Assembly (NCBI RefSeq): GCF_029962835.1
Contig: NC_080582.1
Span: 70,118,177-70,182,176, forward strand
DNA: 64,000 bases
Direction of reading: 5' to 3'
From: Magnolia sinica
Taxonomy: Eukaryota; Streptophyta; Magnoliopsida; Magnoliales; Magnoliaceae
This document shows positions 23,496 through 35,689 of the stretch, one piece after another. The notes below the pieces were generated by a model. The model saw only the letters and a list, made by a program, of their open reading frames with translations, did no database searches and was not told the DNA's origin. Position 1 is the stretch's first letter. Each line of letters begins with the position of its first letter. The position numbers were made by a program, and so were the translations under genes.

Positions 23496-24968
23496 TTGGT
23501 AAATCTACCTCCAGGTTCTAAACCAATAGGTTGTAAGTGGATATTTAAGAAAAAATATCACACAAATGGTACAATTCAAACCTTTAAAGCAAGGTTAGTT
23601 GCTAAGAATTTTCGACGGAAAGAAGGAATTGATTATTTTGACACTTATTCACCAGTAGTTCGAATAACATCGATTAGGATCTTATTTGCTCTTGCATCCA
23701 TTTATCATCTTCATATCTATCAAATGGATGTGAAGACAACATTTTTGAATGGTGATCTCGATGAGGAGGTTTACATGGAGCAACCAGAAGGGTTTGTTCT
23801 ACCAGGAAATGAAAGAAAAATATGTAGACTTGTTAAGTCTTTGTATGGATTAAAGCAAGCATCAAAACAGTGGCATGATGAATTTGATTCTAAAGTTTTG
23901 TTTTATGGTTTTGAATATAATATTGCTGATAAATGCATATATTCAAAAGTATGTAATGATTATGTTGTAATCATATGCTTGAATGTAGATGATATGTTAA
24001 TAATCAGTAATAAAATAAAAGGTGTAACTGAAACCAAAAAGTTTCTCTCTTCAGTTTTCAAAATGAAGGATCTTGGACAAGTGGATACCATATTAGGTAT
24101 CAAAGTTAAAAAATATAGTGGGGGTTTTGCATTATGTCAGTCTCATTATATTGAGAAAATAATAAATAAGTTTAATCACTTAAAAATTAAAGAGGCAAAG
24201 ACCTCGTTTGATCCAAGTATCAAGTTAAAAGAAAACAGTGGAAGAGTAGTTGCACAACTAGAGTATGCTAGTACTATAGGTAGTCTTATGTATGCAATGC
24301 AATGCACAAGACCGGATATAGCATACGCTATGAGTAAAATAAGTAGGTTTACGAGTAATCCAAGTGTTAAACACTGGAAAGCAATTAGTAGAGTTCTAGG
24401 TTATCTTAAAGAAACCAAAGAACTAGAGCTATTTTACCCAAAATTTTCAGTAGTGTTGGAAGGATATACCGATGCAAATTGGATATCGAGTGCAAGGGAT
24501 AACAAGTCCACTACAGGGTGGATATTCACCCTAGGAGGTGCAATTGTATCTTGGGGATCCAAGAAACAAACTTGCATAACACACTTAACTATGGAATCTG
24601 AGTTCATAACTTTAACTGCTACAGGCAAAGAGGCTGAGTGGTTAAGGGATCTTCTTTTAAAAATCTCATTCTATGCAAAGCCTATACTGGCTGTTTCACT
24701 TCATTGTGATAGTGAAGCCACTCTAGCAAGAGCCTATAACGGTACATATAATGGGAAGTCTAGACACATAAGTTTGAGACATAACTATGTAAGGCAATTG
24801 ATTCAAGATGAAATCATTGCGATCTCATATGTAAAGTCAAGTAACAGCTTGGCTGATCCTTTTACTAAACCTCTAACGAGAGAGGTAGTAAGGACAACAT
24901 CTAGAGGGATGGGGTTGAAACTTTTTACTCAAAATTTCACCAGTGAAAGAAACCCAACCCTAAATTAA
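23496..24968 (+). CDS. Copia-2 reverse transcriptase/RNase H open frame (polyprotein fragment)
   Basis: Open frame of 490 codons. Residues 1-250 are the Copia reverse transcriptase: [37 protein letters not shown], then [13 protein letters not shown]. The polymerase active site reads NVDDML instead of the usual YVDD, so the Tyr is changed to Asn while both Asp are kept. Residues about 320-470 are RNase H ([26 protein letters not shown], then MESEF and [10 protein letters not shown]) and end with DPFTKPL. In a living element this would be the C-terminal part of one polyprotein. The listed Met is only the first in the open stretch, not a native start. Probably not expressed as a protein. Confidence 0.85.
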   Translation: MVNLPPGSKPIGCKWIFKKKYHTNGTIQTFKARLVAKNFRRKEGIDYFDTYSPVVRITSIRILFALASIYHLHIYQMDVKTTFLNGDLDEEVYMEQPEGFVLPGNERKICRLVKSLYGLKQASKQWHDEFDSKVLFYGFEYNIADKCIYSKVCNDYVVIICLNVDDMLIISNKIKGVTETKKFLSSVFKMKDLGQVDTILGIKVKKYSGGFALCQSHYIEKIINKFNHLKIKEAKTSFDPSIKLKENSGRVVAQLEYASTIGSLMYAMQCTRPDIAYAMSKISRFTSNPSVKHWKAISRVLGYLKETKELELFYPKFSVVLEGYTDANWISSARDNKSTTGWIFTLGGAIVSWGSKKQTCITHLTMESEFITLTATGKEAEWLRDLLLKISFYAKPILAVSLHCDSEATLARAYNGTYNGKSRHISLRHNYVRQLIQDEIIAISYVKSSNSLADPFTKPLTREVVRTTSRGMGLKLFTQNFTSERNPTLN

Positions 24969-25489
24969 AAAATCTCTAAATATTAGGTTTAATGGGTAAC
25001 AACAATTCACTAATAAGTGAAAAGTTTCAGCACTAAATAAATTAATAACATCATCCAAGATGATAGTGTTGGCCATTGTAAAAGAGGGATGAGTATTAAA
25101 CTCTTAATGAAGTCTAGTCAAACAAGACAAGTGTTTTAAACGGAAACACTGGAAGGATTTCACCTATGTGAATGTAGAAGTGGTGCCGCTTCTCATGAGG
25201 CTTAGAGTTATCTCGGGATCGTTCATGAAACAGGATAAGCACATGGCCATTAAAAGTGCTAAGCGAGATTATAAAGGAACACCTAACGCATGAGCTATTA
25301 TGTGTGTGATTTTTTCGATTATATCATAAAGGAATAACTAGTTCAATGCTGCGGCAACCAGAAATTTTGAAATAACTTTAAAATGTTTACACTAAGGAAA
25401 TATTCAAATCGCAAAATATCTTTCTTTATGCATAATAACTGTTATTATTCTGGTAGAGTTTTCATTGTTTTAAAAACCCAATGGCGGAT

Positions 25490-26589
25490 TGTTGAAAATC
25501 AGTGGTTTTAAAAATAATAAAAATGAAAATTCAAAATTTTTAAATTTTTGGGATTTTTCCGCCAAAATACTTTTTGAATTTTTTGAATTAAAGTGCGGTG
25601 TGTGTGCTTTGTCCCACATCGAAAATGCAAAGAATAGTTTTGTGATTTATATGAGATGTTGAGAAGGGTATTCTTACTTGGAGTTTTTTTGGAGGAGATG
25701 AAACACTGGTTGCATTTCGCACTGGAACACATGCAGGCACGCGTGCCCGCTCGTGCTCGGGCACGGGCACGAGCACGGGCGTGGGCAGTGAGGCAGTGTG
25801 GTTGTAGTGGCGCTAGATGGCGCACTTTGCACCTCACACGTGCGTATCATGTCGTAGAGTGGTCGTTCTCTCGCGACCTTACGCGAACCGGCGCGAGACG
25901 ATGCGATCACGGTGCGATGGGTCTAGTACGATGGGTCTAGTCAGAGCCTTAGGGCGATGTGGATTTAAAAAGTTGGAAATGAGCCTGGGTTTTATAGGTG
26001 ACTGAGAACGGTCGGATCTTAAATCTGAAACGTCCAGCCATTTCTATAAATGGATGGCTACCTTAAAAACCACATTGGTCTGAAAACGAACGGGCCAGGA
26101 TGATCCAACGGTTAGATCTACAGATCTAATGACCAGAAACATCTGGGATTAATGGACAACGACCAGAAATATTTTTCAAATGTTTTGGACCATTGAATAG
26201 CACACAACAACGGGTCTAAACCTGAGGCCTATATAAATTGGACCATTCCAATCCGATTTCATCATCTCAACACACCATCTCTCCCATCAAATTAGATACA
26301 ATCCATAGCTCCATTTTAGAATAGTGTTATCATCTCCATCGTCTAAGTCTACCAGAAGAAATCTACTGTGTTCAAACTGTTCCATAGTGGACCTATTGTG
26401 ATTGCTGCACGTTGGATCCAGATAAGGCTTGTCTTATCCTGGAAGCAATTCGCCTGTAACCCATCATCAGTTGATAAGGGGGCGAATCACGCTTTAAGGA
26501 CAGCGTATCTTATACGTGATTCAGCCTAGTGATAATTTTTATTTTTCTATTTTTTTATTTTCGGTGTATCCAAAAGAAATTTTTTAACA
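25490..26589 (+). repeat. Copia-2 3' LTR
   Basis: 1100 bp, homologous to 19917-20989. It is preceded by CCAATGGCGGAT, a weak polypurine tract. TATA box TATATAA at 26230-26236. Confidence 0.92.
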
Positions 26590-27829
26590 GTAATTAGTAT
26601 AGATTTTCAATATATGTACTTATCTAACCCTAATAGATGGAAGTGTATTAATAGTGGATATTAAATTAAGATTTATTAATATATTTCTTAATTCAACTAT
26701 TAGGGTTTGAAATAAGTAGATATAGAATCTGATTAATATGTTTAATATATATTTTTTCTTAATTTATTATGAAGAAGTAAAGAATTATTATAAAATAGTC
26801 ATGTTTTATTAATATATTACTAAATTAATTAAATTAAAATGGTCAAATCTAAATAATACATTAATTTATTTGAATTTAGAATTTAACATGGGTTACTTTT
26901 TGGAGTTCTCATACTTTACTGATTTACAATTTCATAAAAAAAAATTTAATAAATTTTTAATTTTGATAAATTAATTATTAACTTATATATTTTTTAAAAA
27001 ATATATAAATTATAATCTCAAGGATTTGAATTATCTAATTAAAATAATTACTGAGCTAATAACCATCAAACTTTATAACGACTTATATGAATAATTTAAG
27101 AATAACGAAAAGTAAGTGATGTAACTATATAGTTTGTAACTAATCTACAGTAAGTTGCATAGTTAATTATTTCGGTTTGAATGGATGGTGTTTACTCATA
27201 TCATGTGCATATTTATTTTTAATTAAGAATGAATGTTGGAATATGGGTACGCTGCCCTGAGGACATCCCTAAAAGGCATAACAGGTAGGGCGATTGTATT
27301 GTAAAAGATGATGGTTATTAAATTTTGTTATTTATAGAATTCATGGAAAGTTTGATATTCGAAGCATCATTACGATTCCAGTATTGCATTCATCTAATCC
27401 TTTAAAATTCAGTACTTTAATTCGTATTTTAGAATTTAAACAAAATATTTTCATTATTTGTATATTTAGTATAATTATACAAATTTCATATTTTTATTGG
27501 ATACGATCCCACGAGTTATTATGCTCACACCCACATTAATAGTGTTTAAGGGCTCAAAGATTAGTTAAGAGTGAAATGGAGTGACGATCTAACCATCTGT
27601 CTAGTCATAGTGATCTTTTCTATCTTTGTTAGAAAAAAATGTCTAATGAAAAACTCTAAGGTGAATATAAACATTGTATTGGATGAATATTTGATTTATT
27701 GTAATGGAGTTTTTATTAAATTTGTAGTTGAAAATGTTTAAAAACAAATAAATCACAACCTGGAATTTGGAGTTGGGTTTGACCAACTCGGGTACCGAAT
27801 TTCAGGGCGTGACAGAGTCATTCCTAAGA

Positions 27830-28720
27830 TATTAAATGGGGAGTGTATGGTTTATATTTAAAATTTCTATATTAAATTTCTATATTCTTGCTTAGAAGTT
27901 GAGCAATTGGATCATCGATCATTTTTTTTTTTTTAGGGGGGGGGGGGGGGGGGGGAAAAATAATTGAAAATGCATTTATTTTAAAGTGTGAACCAAGATT
28001 CCAAGACCCATGATATGGTGATTTGGTTTAAATTTATAATTTTTTACATTCTTACTTAGAAGTTGAGTAATTGGGTCATTGGGCATTGGGAAAAAGTTTT
28101 AAAATGTGTAAAGATCTTACGTCATAATCCAATTATCTCAAATATGTCAAGTAATAAGGTAAAGAAATATTCATTGCCAATGCATCCATTTTATAAAAGT
28201 GTGACCCATGATTTTGGGACCCATGATATGGTAAACTAGTTTAGATTTATAATTTCTATGTTCTTGCTTAGAAGTTGAGTAATTAGGTCATCGAGCATTG
28301 GGGATTTTTTTTTTTTAATTTTATTTTGCATAAAAGATCTCATACCATAATCCAATTCTCTCAAATATGTCAGGCAATAAGGTAAACAAATATCTAATGC
28401 CAGTGCATCCATTTTATATAAGTGCCACATAGGATTCTAAGACCCATGATATTTTGACCTATTTATATTTAAAATTTCTATATTCTCGATTAAAAATTGA
28501 GTAGTTGGGTTATCGAGCATTTGAGAAAAGTTTTAATTGCATAAAAGATCTCATATTAGAATCTAATTTTCTCAACTACACCAGGTAATAATCGAGTAAT
28601 AATATAATCAAATATCCATTACCAATGCATTCATTTTATTTAAGTGTGACCCATGATTCCAAGACCGATGATATAGTGATGTACACAAGACCTATAGTAT
28701 GGTGACCTAGACTATGGATA
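27830..28720. repeat. Tandem repeat, period about 213-223 bp, roughly four copies
   Basis: The anchor ACCCATGATAT recurs at 28006, 28219, 28442 and (as ACCGATGATAT) 28664. A second anchor, AAGTTGAGTAATTGGGTCAT with variants, recurs near 27896, 28060, 28271 and 28495. The copies are diverged and AT-rich. The first is partial and holds the G20 tract. It starts just outside the GAGTC repeat of the Gypsy-type element. Confidence 0.75.
27936..27955. repeat. G20 homopolymer
   Basis: Twenty consecutive G after a run of 13 T and one A. May be real or a sequencing/assembly artefact. Confidence 0.8.
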
Positions 28721-29924
28721 CTAACGCTTTTTAGGTTACCTAAATCTATTCATTTGATCCATTCCTATTAATATTTAATATTTCATTAGAATATTATTAG
28801 TTTAGTAACTTATAAAAACACTCTAGATAACTAAGTAACTGGATACAAATATGGTAATATCCATATATGACCTACTTAAACACCAAGTAATTAGATAATT
28901 CGGTAAAAAATTTAAATTAGGGTAAAGATTATAGTTTTTATTCCCATTTTCTTAGTCCGATATGTAGAGTAATCAAGTAAATTGATATCCATTGCTAGCC
29001 TTAGTCCACCCGATCTAGATGAAGATCGAGTTGACGTCAATTTTGGATTTTTAAAACTATGATACAATAGGGTTGAAGATGGGTTGGGTTGTGCAGGTAG
29101 AAGCTTGGTCTAACCTGGATTGTTATCTAGACAACAGATGCCCATTGTGTCGTAGCCCACTACCTTAGGACCTTGGCCTTGGCCAATCCACATTGTTGGC
29201 CCAGAGACAGGCCCAATAGTGTCAAATATCTGAGCCCTTATGCAGTCCTAAGAATTAGACATTCTCATTCAATTTCTAGGCCTTAAAGTGATTCATAGGC
29301 TAAGATTATAGGATTTTAGCCAAAGGTGGATTGAACCCAAGGAGAGTGGTCCAACTGACCTACTTCCACCCTAATTTGAAGGATTTGTCACGTAAAATTT
29401 TGGCCTAATGGCAACATACTAGCTACTAATCTTAGGATTTTTTTTCAAAAAATTTAATAAAGGTCACTGTTTTGTTTTGTTCTTAAATCATATATTTACA
29501 AGACACACATAGAAAGATGGCCATTGTCTAAATTTTAGGACATGGCCAACCCATGGTGGGGCACAACACAGTGGTATAAATTACTGAATCATGAAGCACA
29601 CTAGTTAGAAACGAAGACCCATTAATAGTAATGAGGCACTGATACAACTATCATGCCTATAAAATAACACTGATCAAGCAACACAACCACCCAACTAATG
29701 GCTATAAAATGGATGGTTAAAAGTAAAGTAGTGAGTTGTCCAAATTGGAAGGGAAGAAACTAATGGTTGATTACTTTTTCTATGAATTTTTTATTTTTAT
29801 TTTTATTTTATTATTTTATTATTATTATTATTATTATTTTACACTTAGTTTATAATTATGTGATTCACTGGCACTAAGTCAACTTGTTTATCTAAATTCA
29901 AATTCAAATTCAACTTCAAACCCA
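28721..29924. other. Intergenic DNA, no gene recognised
   Basis: AT-rich, no domain. Contains a (TTA/TTTTA)n microsatellite at about 29790-29842. Confidence 0.4.
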
Positions 29925-30056
29925 TGTTATAATTAAAAGCTATTATAATTACATGTGTATATACAAACTCTATTTATCTATAAATAGTGATGGATCCATG
30001 AGATCCTGAGTAGGATTGTTTTCTAAATCTCAACTATCACTTTATGGTATCAAAGA
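29925..30056 (+). repeat. Possible LTR end with primer binding site (remnant)
   Basis: CTATTTATCTATAAATAGTG (a TATA-like stretch, about 29970-29990) is followed by TTTATGGTATCAAAGATCA at 30041-30059, which looks like an LTR end plus a tRNA-Met-type primer site. No gag or second LTR follows, so this would be a truncated remnant. Confidence 0.35.
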
Positions 30057-30144
30057 TCATACAGAAAAAATTTCTCTCATTTTTCATTAATTATTATCTC
30101 AACATCAACATCACTACCATTCATCTCAATTACCCATTCCCCAT

Positions 30145-30792
30145 CTGATGTAGAGTGGATCGCGGATTGTTTCATGGCAAAGATGAACCAGAGAAGGCCC
30201 GATCAGAGGCAGAAATGATTTGGACCGTCAGAACTTTAAAAAGTCGTATCTCACAAACCAAAATGATTTTTTCAACGTCATATATGATTTTGGGGTAGGA
30301 GAAGCTACTTTACCAAACCAACCCTGCTATGCTGGTTGCCCATGCCAGATTTGTGAGATTCCATTAGATCGATGGTCAAAAGTCCCTTTTATTTTCGTTT
30401 TTACTATAAATAGTAAGTTTTAGTTCAGTTATAACTTTTGATCCTTTGAGTTTTAGGAGTTGTGCCCAACATGCATGAAAAGGGTTTAGAAAAATTAGGA
30501 GAATAATGTGGTTAGGCCAAATTGGACACTTACTATTTTTAGCTAAAAACCATGAGACTAGTAGGAATGATGATTGTTTATTAATAGTAAGTTTACTGTT
30601 TATAGTAAGTCACTTTTTAAAGGAGTTTGAGTCTAAAATCAGTCCTAAGTTTGAACTCATTATTTAAAGGATCGTAATTTCATTTTTATCATCAATCAAT
30701 TTATTAGAAATTATTTCTATTTTATTCCTCGTGAATTCTAGGAAACTCTATGAGGAATCCAGAGTGCTTTGTGGATTTGAAATAGTTATTCC
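30145..30792 (+). repeat. Probable LTR fragment of an unclassified retrotransposon
   Basis: LTR-like, non-coding sequence with the repeated motif ATAGTAAGTTT/TATAGTAAGTCAC (30408-30420, 30585-30612). The identification rests on resemblance to LTR sequence I recall from related plant genomes. Limits are approximate. The PIF/Harbinger element begins immediately after it. Confidence 0.35.
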
Positions 30793-30796
30793 CTAA

Positions 30797-30827
30797 GGGC
30801 CTGTTTAGACGCGTGACTTATGGTGTA
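30797..30827 (+). repeat. PIF/Harbinger left terminal inverted repeat
   Basis: Starts GGGCCTGTTTAGACGC after TAA at 30794-30796. Just inside (30945-31020) the motif GATTGCAA...ATCCCACCGCAAGTAC occurs twice. Confidence 0.75.
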
Positions 30828-31424
30828 CAGAGATGTATGGAATTACCGCCGCTAAGGCAGTTATTACTGTCAGTGGATGGTCGGGCGCTTTGGGGCTACA
30901 CACCTATCCCATTCGTTGCACCTATTCTGTTTGGGTGTTGTGGGATTGCAAATATCCCACCGCAAGTACATGTTTGGGTAACTGACAGATTGCAACCATC
31001 CCACCGCAAGTACCCATGTGGGTATGTTTGGGTTTTGGAATTGAAGTGGATTTTACATGAGGCGTCCGCTACTACAACTAGAGCCACCGTACGGATACAA
31101 GATCTCACCCACCATCATTTACGTGATTCATCAGCTCCGTCCATCCATTTCTTATTACTAATCAATGTGTTCACGTGAAAGTTACTACACACCCAAGGTT
31201 CATGTGGACCACACCAGAGGAAACTGTATGATTTCTCCATCTTTACATTATTTTTTGAAGTATTGCAGGGCCAATACAAATCCTTTGGGCCCCAATGATC
31301 TTTTAACAATGACCGTTCAATCACCACGATTTCCTTTGGTGTGGTCCAAGCTTTTAAAGGGACGTGGATTGGGTACTACCCCCACGAATCTCTACGTAGG
31401 AACGGAAAGGGATTTCAGTAGCCA

Positions 31425-31800
31425 CTGTGATGTACGGGTTTTATCCAAACTGTCCATCCATTTAACATAAAATTTTAGGCATGAGTCCAAAAATAAGGAA
31501 GATCCGACGATACCATCAAGAGTAGAAGGGTGACCGTTGAAAATGAATGGGGCCCATCGTGATGGTTAATTGTCATGAAAACTGTACATAAACCTTCATG
31601 AAGGGAAAATATAAATACGATCTTGATCCAAAACTTGTGGCCCCTAATAAGTTTTCAACGGTTGGAGTTTAATTCCCATTGTATGGTCCACTTGAGCCTC
31701 AAATGTAACGCATTTTTCGAATCATACCCTATAACATGCGCATGGAAAAATGGATGGACGGTGTGGATAAAACCCATACAACACAGTGGACCCTTAGAGT
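31425..31800. repeat. Foldback element inserted in the PIF/Harbinger left arm
   Basis: Left arm CACTGTGATGTACGGGTTTTATCC, then CTGTCCATCCAT; right arm (inverse) ATGGATGGACGGTGTGGATAAAACC, then CACAGTGGACCC. The usual core with AAAACTTGTGGCCCCTAATAAG in the middle is present. A further partial copy precedes it at about 31190-31360. Confidence 0.6.
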
Positions 31801-31810
31801 CCCTGTCAAT

Positions 31811-33078
31811 TTTTAAGTGCTGGTCAACCACAAAAGGAGTCTATCTGAAAGACAATCACATTCACTGAAAGACAATCACATTCACATAATCACATCTCTC
31901 TCTTTCACAAGAGACTCATATGCACCTCTACTCTTTATTGCATTCACCACCATCTTGCCTTACAACAAATCCCACCTGTAACTAGGTAAATGCCCTCCCC
32001 ACTCCCCTTCTTTCAAGTCATCTTAACCATTTAAAAACCTCAATGGCCCATAATCAAACCCATGACTAGGTGAAATACATGCATATGGTATCTTCATCAC
32101 TTGGCATGGGTACAACTTCACATGTCTACTATCAAAGTAATCAGCCATCGTTATACCGTAGAGGGGGCAGTTTCTGTGACAACTGAAATGTCTTCTAAAC
32201 CATTCCATACTCTAGGCATCAATTCGGCATCACGGCTAAACAATGTGGTGAACCTGTAAACAACTTAAATCGAAAATGAATCAAATATTACTAGCTACTC
32301 AACCCAAACTGTGAGTGTCAATGTGCAGACTCTGTACTTGTCCTTCATGATAATGCAACAAGGAGAACATCTACTCTCAGTCAAATGTACTTTCACATTC
32401 TTCTACCAAGTAGGAGTAGTACATGTTCATGTCCGAGTGATGTCAGTACATTATAACTTGTGATGTGAAAAGGAAATATGCGTTAATACACGTTCCTCCA
32501 TTGATCTGGTAGTTACCCTCCATGCAAACAACTCTTGCCTACACATGCAACCACCTTACTTATCATATTATGCACTAATCCAATCCGGGTTTCAAGAAGT
32601 CATACTTGGCCCTTGGGAACTTGTGTTTGGCTGGCTGGTCTTCATTTCTTATGAACTCCATACTAATGGAGATTAACAAATAGATGGATAAAAGTACAGG
32701 AATGCAAGCATGCAAATCTATCACAGATTACATTCACCTGTAATAGATTATATACAATTAAATACATGCAAATCTACACATAATGAGAACGTATTTAAGA
32801 TGCAGTTATACATGCCATTGAAAAGTGTTTTAGAATCAAATATCTCATTTATACCAAAATATGAACAGAAAGTAAGTGCAGTAACACTTACTGAAACAAC
32901 AGTTTAATTATTATATATAATATGAAGAATATAACCAAGATGACAACTAGTAATGCAGCCACCGTTTCTCCGACTTTCGGGGTGGTATCATCTGTTTGGG
33001 TACTCTTGCACACCATGGATCTCGAAATTTCTTAGATCGAATTCCGGGCATAGGTAGGTGAATCAACCTCACCACATT
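31811..33078. other. PIF/Harbinger arm without recognised gene
   Basis: No coding sequence recognised. A 20-bp unit (CTGAAAGACAATCACATTCA) is duplicated head to tail at 31845-31864 and 31865-31884. Confidence 0.4.
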
Positions 33079-35180
33079 TGTTCACTCCCCAAGTATAGGG
33101 TTGTGATGTAGTAATAAACTCGATGAGACCGAGGTCGAATCCTAAGGGACTGAAACCTGTACGTAATATAAAACTAAGTAGAACTAGAACTAGACTAAGA
33201 TGAAATCTAAATCAAGTGAATTTGAGGGAATAATGGTGAAATATTAATCTAAAACTTAAAGAATTCAGAGGAATGAAACTAGGGTTCAGAGGATCCACTT
33301 GTAGATATCAAGGAAGTCTACGCTTGATTCACGAACTTAACTGAACTTCGAGTCCCATCTTCATCCAGTTGGAAGATATATCACTAAAATCGAATCTGAA
33401 CTGTTGTTGATCTAGTTTTCAAGAGACAAGACAGATGTAAATTAGAATGGATTCCATCACAAAACCATGCCCATGAGACAAAGTAAACAACAGAATTAAA
33501 CCAATCTACAGCCAATCTGAGTGATGTATGAATGTTAGGAAGGGTTCTGTCATCCAACCATGTCCAAGGGGCGATGGTGAACAACAAGGTTTCCTAACTG
33601 CATAATCACAATAATGAAAGGAAATACATAAAGCCATCGCAGAAATATTGTAATTTCAGTCACAACAAACCATTAAAAACTGAAGGTATTCCTTAAAATC
33701 AACCCAAGATCAACATCAGTTTAGTAATGAATCAAAGCCATAGAGTCTTCCCATCATGCCACAAGCTTCACCTCTTAGCCCTAGCTAAGAGGTTTAGCCA
33801 GCCATGAACGGGCTAGAACTTGAATAAAAACAAAACAGTAAAATAAGAAACAACCTCTCACTCTTTTACTCTCTATCCTCCTTTTGATGCACGTCCGAAG
33901 ATTCAATCCCCTCCTCTCACGTTCTCTCTCTGTTTTATAGGTGTCAGGGGTGGTGGAGAAACTGAATTCATCAGGTCTTTGCACAGCAACAGTCGGTGAG
34001 AAGATTCTGTAGCAGAGACGCGGCGTGGGCAGAAAGGAGTGAAAACACCTTGCTTTTGAACTCGGTTTGCTCGACTGACTGTCCAATTATTTCGAAACTG
34101 ACATCATGGATAGAGTTAGGACCACCCTTTCAAGAGGTTGAATGGTATGGATCATCGATCCGATCACGGACGGTGGCCCGCAACTGCCCGCAATTTTCAA
34201 TTTACCCGGACGAAGCTTCTTGCGCAAGGGCTGCGCTGAGCTCTCGGTGGGGCCCAATTCAGATACCTTTTGAGAAATCCATGCCGTCCACCAGATTAAT
34301 ATAAAAATTTCGGTTGGAAATGGTTGGTTTTGGGTAGTTTTTGGTGTGGCCCACGAATTTTCTATTCAGCCATCCATCCTGCGTTTCACGGCTGAAAACC
34401 AGATAACCGTTGTCTCCTAAAATTCCGTCCTCTAGGCTTTGTTAAAACAGATCTTGGGGTTCTAATGGACGGTCCAGATCATACCTTCAGATCATCATGG
34501 TGGCCCACAACCGTCCGTTCACGGCCTCTGTGCGAATGCTAAAAACGGAGATTTCCATTTTTGACTGGATAGTCGGTCAAACCGACTTGCACCAAGAATC
34601 CAGGACCGGTGCACAGCGAGTGCAGTGGTGCACTATGCACGCCCAACCCAGGTGGGGTTCAATGTGATGTTTACGAGCCATCCAATCCATCCATTCGTTT
34701 TGTCTCCCCATTTAAGGGGTTGATACCAAGATTAAAACATATCCAGATATCATGTGGGCCTGAAATCCTCAATTTAAGGGTTGATTTGTCCGTTGGGCCA
34801 CTTCCAGAGGGATCCACTGGCTGAAATTCGACGTGTACGGTTAACTTAGAGTCCTCGGGACCTGTATAAAGTTTTGAGCCAATCAGATGGTGAAAACCCT
34901 GTAATCTTGCATTCTAGACGTCTTTTAGGCCTGTTTAAGGTGAATGGCTGGAATTTCTCTGATCTCTGGTGTGTAAATCCTCGATCTTGGTCCCCTAGAG
35001 TCCATCCCTTGCATTGGTGTCATCAGAGCATTAATTTCATGCTTTTAGCACCCTTTTGTAGTCCAGACTCCTAAATACACCTTGCATCACAAACATGATT
35101 AAAGCAGGGCATTAAACAGTATCATGCTCATAAATCTAGGTAATAAATGGGGTCTAATATGCAATATTTGACCCTTAACA
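33079..35180 (-). repeat. Minus-strand retrotransposon LTR (about 2.1 kb)
   Basis: On the minus strand it starts TGTTAAGGGTC at 35180 and ends GGGGAGTGAACA at 33079. It is preceded at 35181-35192 by a purine tract (GCTTGGGGGTTG on the minus strand) and by TTTGCTCGGGACTAGCAAA, a pattern seen at the 3' end of some plant Gypsy internal regions. It is therefore a 3' LTR with a stub of internal sequence, the rest lost. Its end is homologous to the block ending at 17350. Confidence 0.6.
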
Positions 35181-35689
35181 CAACCCCCAAGCAGCATTTT
35201 GCTAGTCCCGAGCAAAGTATGAGAAAAATAAGTTGAGAATTATAGGATAGTTTCTATAAACTGCTGTATCCCTCTACATGCAGTCGTGCCTCATCCTAGG
35301 ACATATATATCCTAGGTCGTCGTCCATTGAGTACGACATAATATTTTCTTGAACCCATCTGCATTCACATAAACATGACCAAGATATGAGAAAATGCATG
35401 TTATACAATTCATAGTATGAATGCATGTAAAGATAATAGTATTGGAAATGGCATTTTAGCAGCTTCCAGAAGATGTAATCACAAGCATGTGGTATGGTGT
35501 GTAAGTATCCTACGACATATTTAAATGGAAAAAAAAAAGTAAAAACTATAAATCAGTATATAGTTATTACATATCCAGCAATATAAAAATCCAAAATGAG
35601 AATTATAAAAGTTGTTTAATCCATCAAGAAGAACCCCCACCAATCCCTCCATTCAAATCAGACAAGATTTTTTTCAACCAATCAACCCT
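35181..35689 (-). other. Internal stub of the minus-strand retroelement and spacer
   Basis: About 40 bp next to the LTR are retroelement-like. The remainder is AT-rich with no frame, leading to the end of the Myb-like gene. Confidence 0.4.

Larger units (their letters stand above)
19917..26589 (+). mobile_element. Copia-2: structurally complete Ty1/Copia retrotransposon
   Basis: 6.67-kb element with two LTRs of 1073 and 1100 bp (TGTTGA...TAACA) and a perfect 5-bp target duplication GTAAT (19912-19916 and 26590-26594). The domains run gag, protease, integrase, reverse transcriptase, RNase H. Gag to integrase is broken by stops and substitutions, while the reverse transcriptase/RNase H part is still an open frame of 490 codons. 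The LTRs differ at several positions per 100 bp by eye. No standard TGGTATC primer site follows the 5' LTR; the bases there are ATCTTAAAGCG, so the primer is unclear. Confidence 0.92.
17388..27814 (+). mobile_element. Deleted Gypsy-type element split by Copia-2
   Basis: The element starts TGTAATAACCG and ends GGGCGTGACA. It is bracketed by the 5-bp direct repeat GAGTC (17383-17387 and 27815-27819), the duplication size of LTR retrotransposons. Only about 170 bp precede the 3' LTR: a stub that may be the start of the 5' LTR, joined to the 3' end of the internal region with its polypurine tract (GAATTTTGAGGACAAAATTC then AAGGGGGTAAAA). Most of the 5' LTR and the whole coding region are deleted. 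The GAGGACAAAATTC context just before the tract is typical of Tekay/Reina-like chromoviral Gypsy elements, which is an inference. Confidence 0.65.
17560..27814 (+). repeat. Gypsy-type 3' LTR, interrupted by Copia-2
   Basis: Runs from TGTAATGACCTGAG to CAGGGCGTGACA. Without the nested Copia-2 and one GTAAT repeat it is about 3.6 kb. Very AT-rich, with no open frame. Parts 17560-19916 and 26595-27814 form the LTR proper. Confidence 0.65.

Noticed and set aside
33781..34086. 101-codon minus-strand frame
   Set aside because: It lies within a minus-strand LTR, has no recognisable domain and contains low-complexity Arg/Glu sequence.
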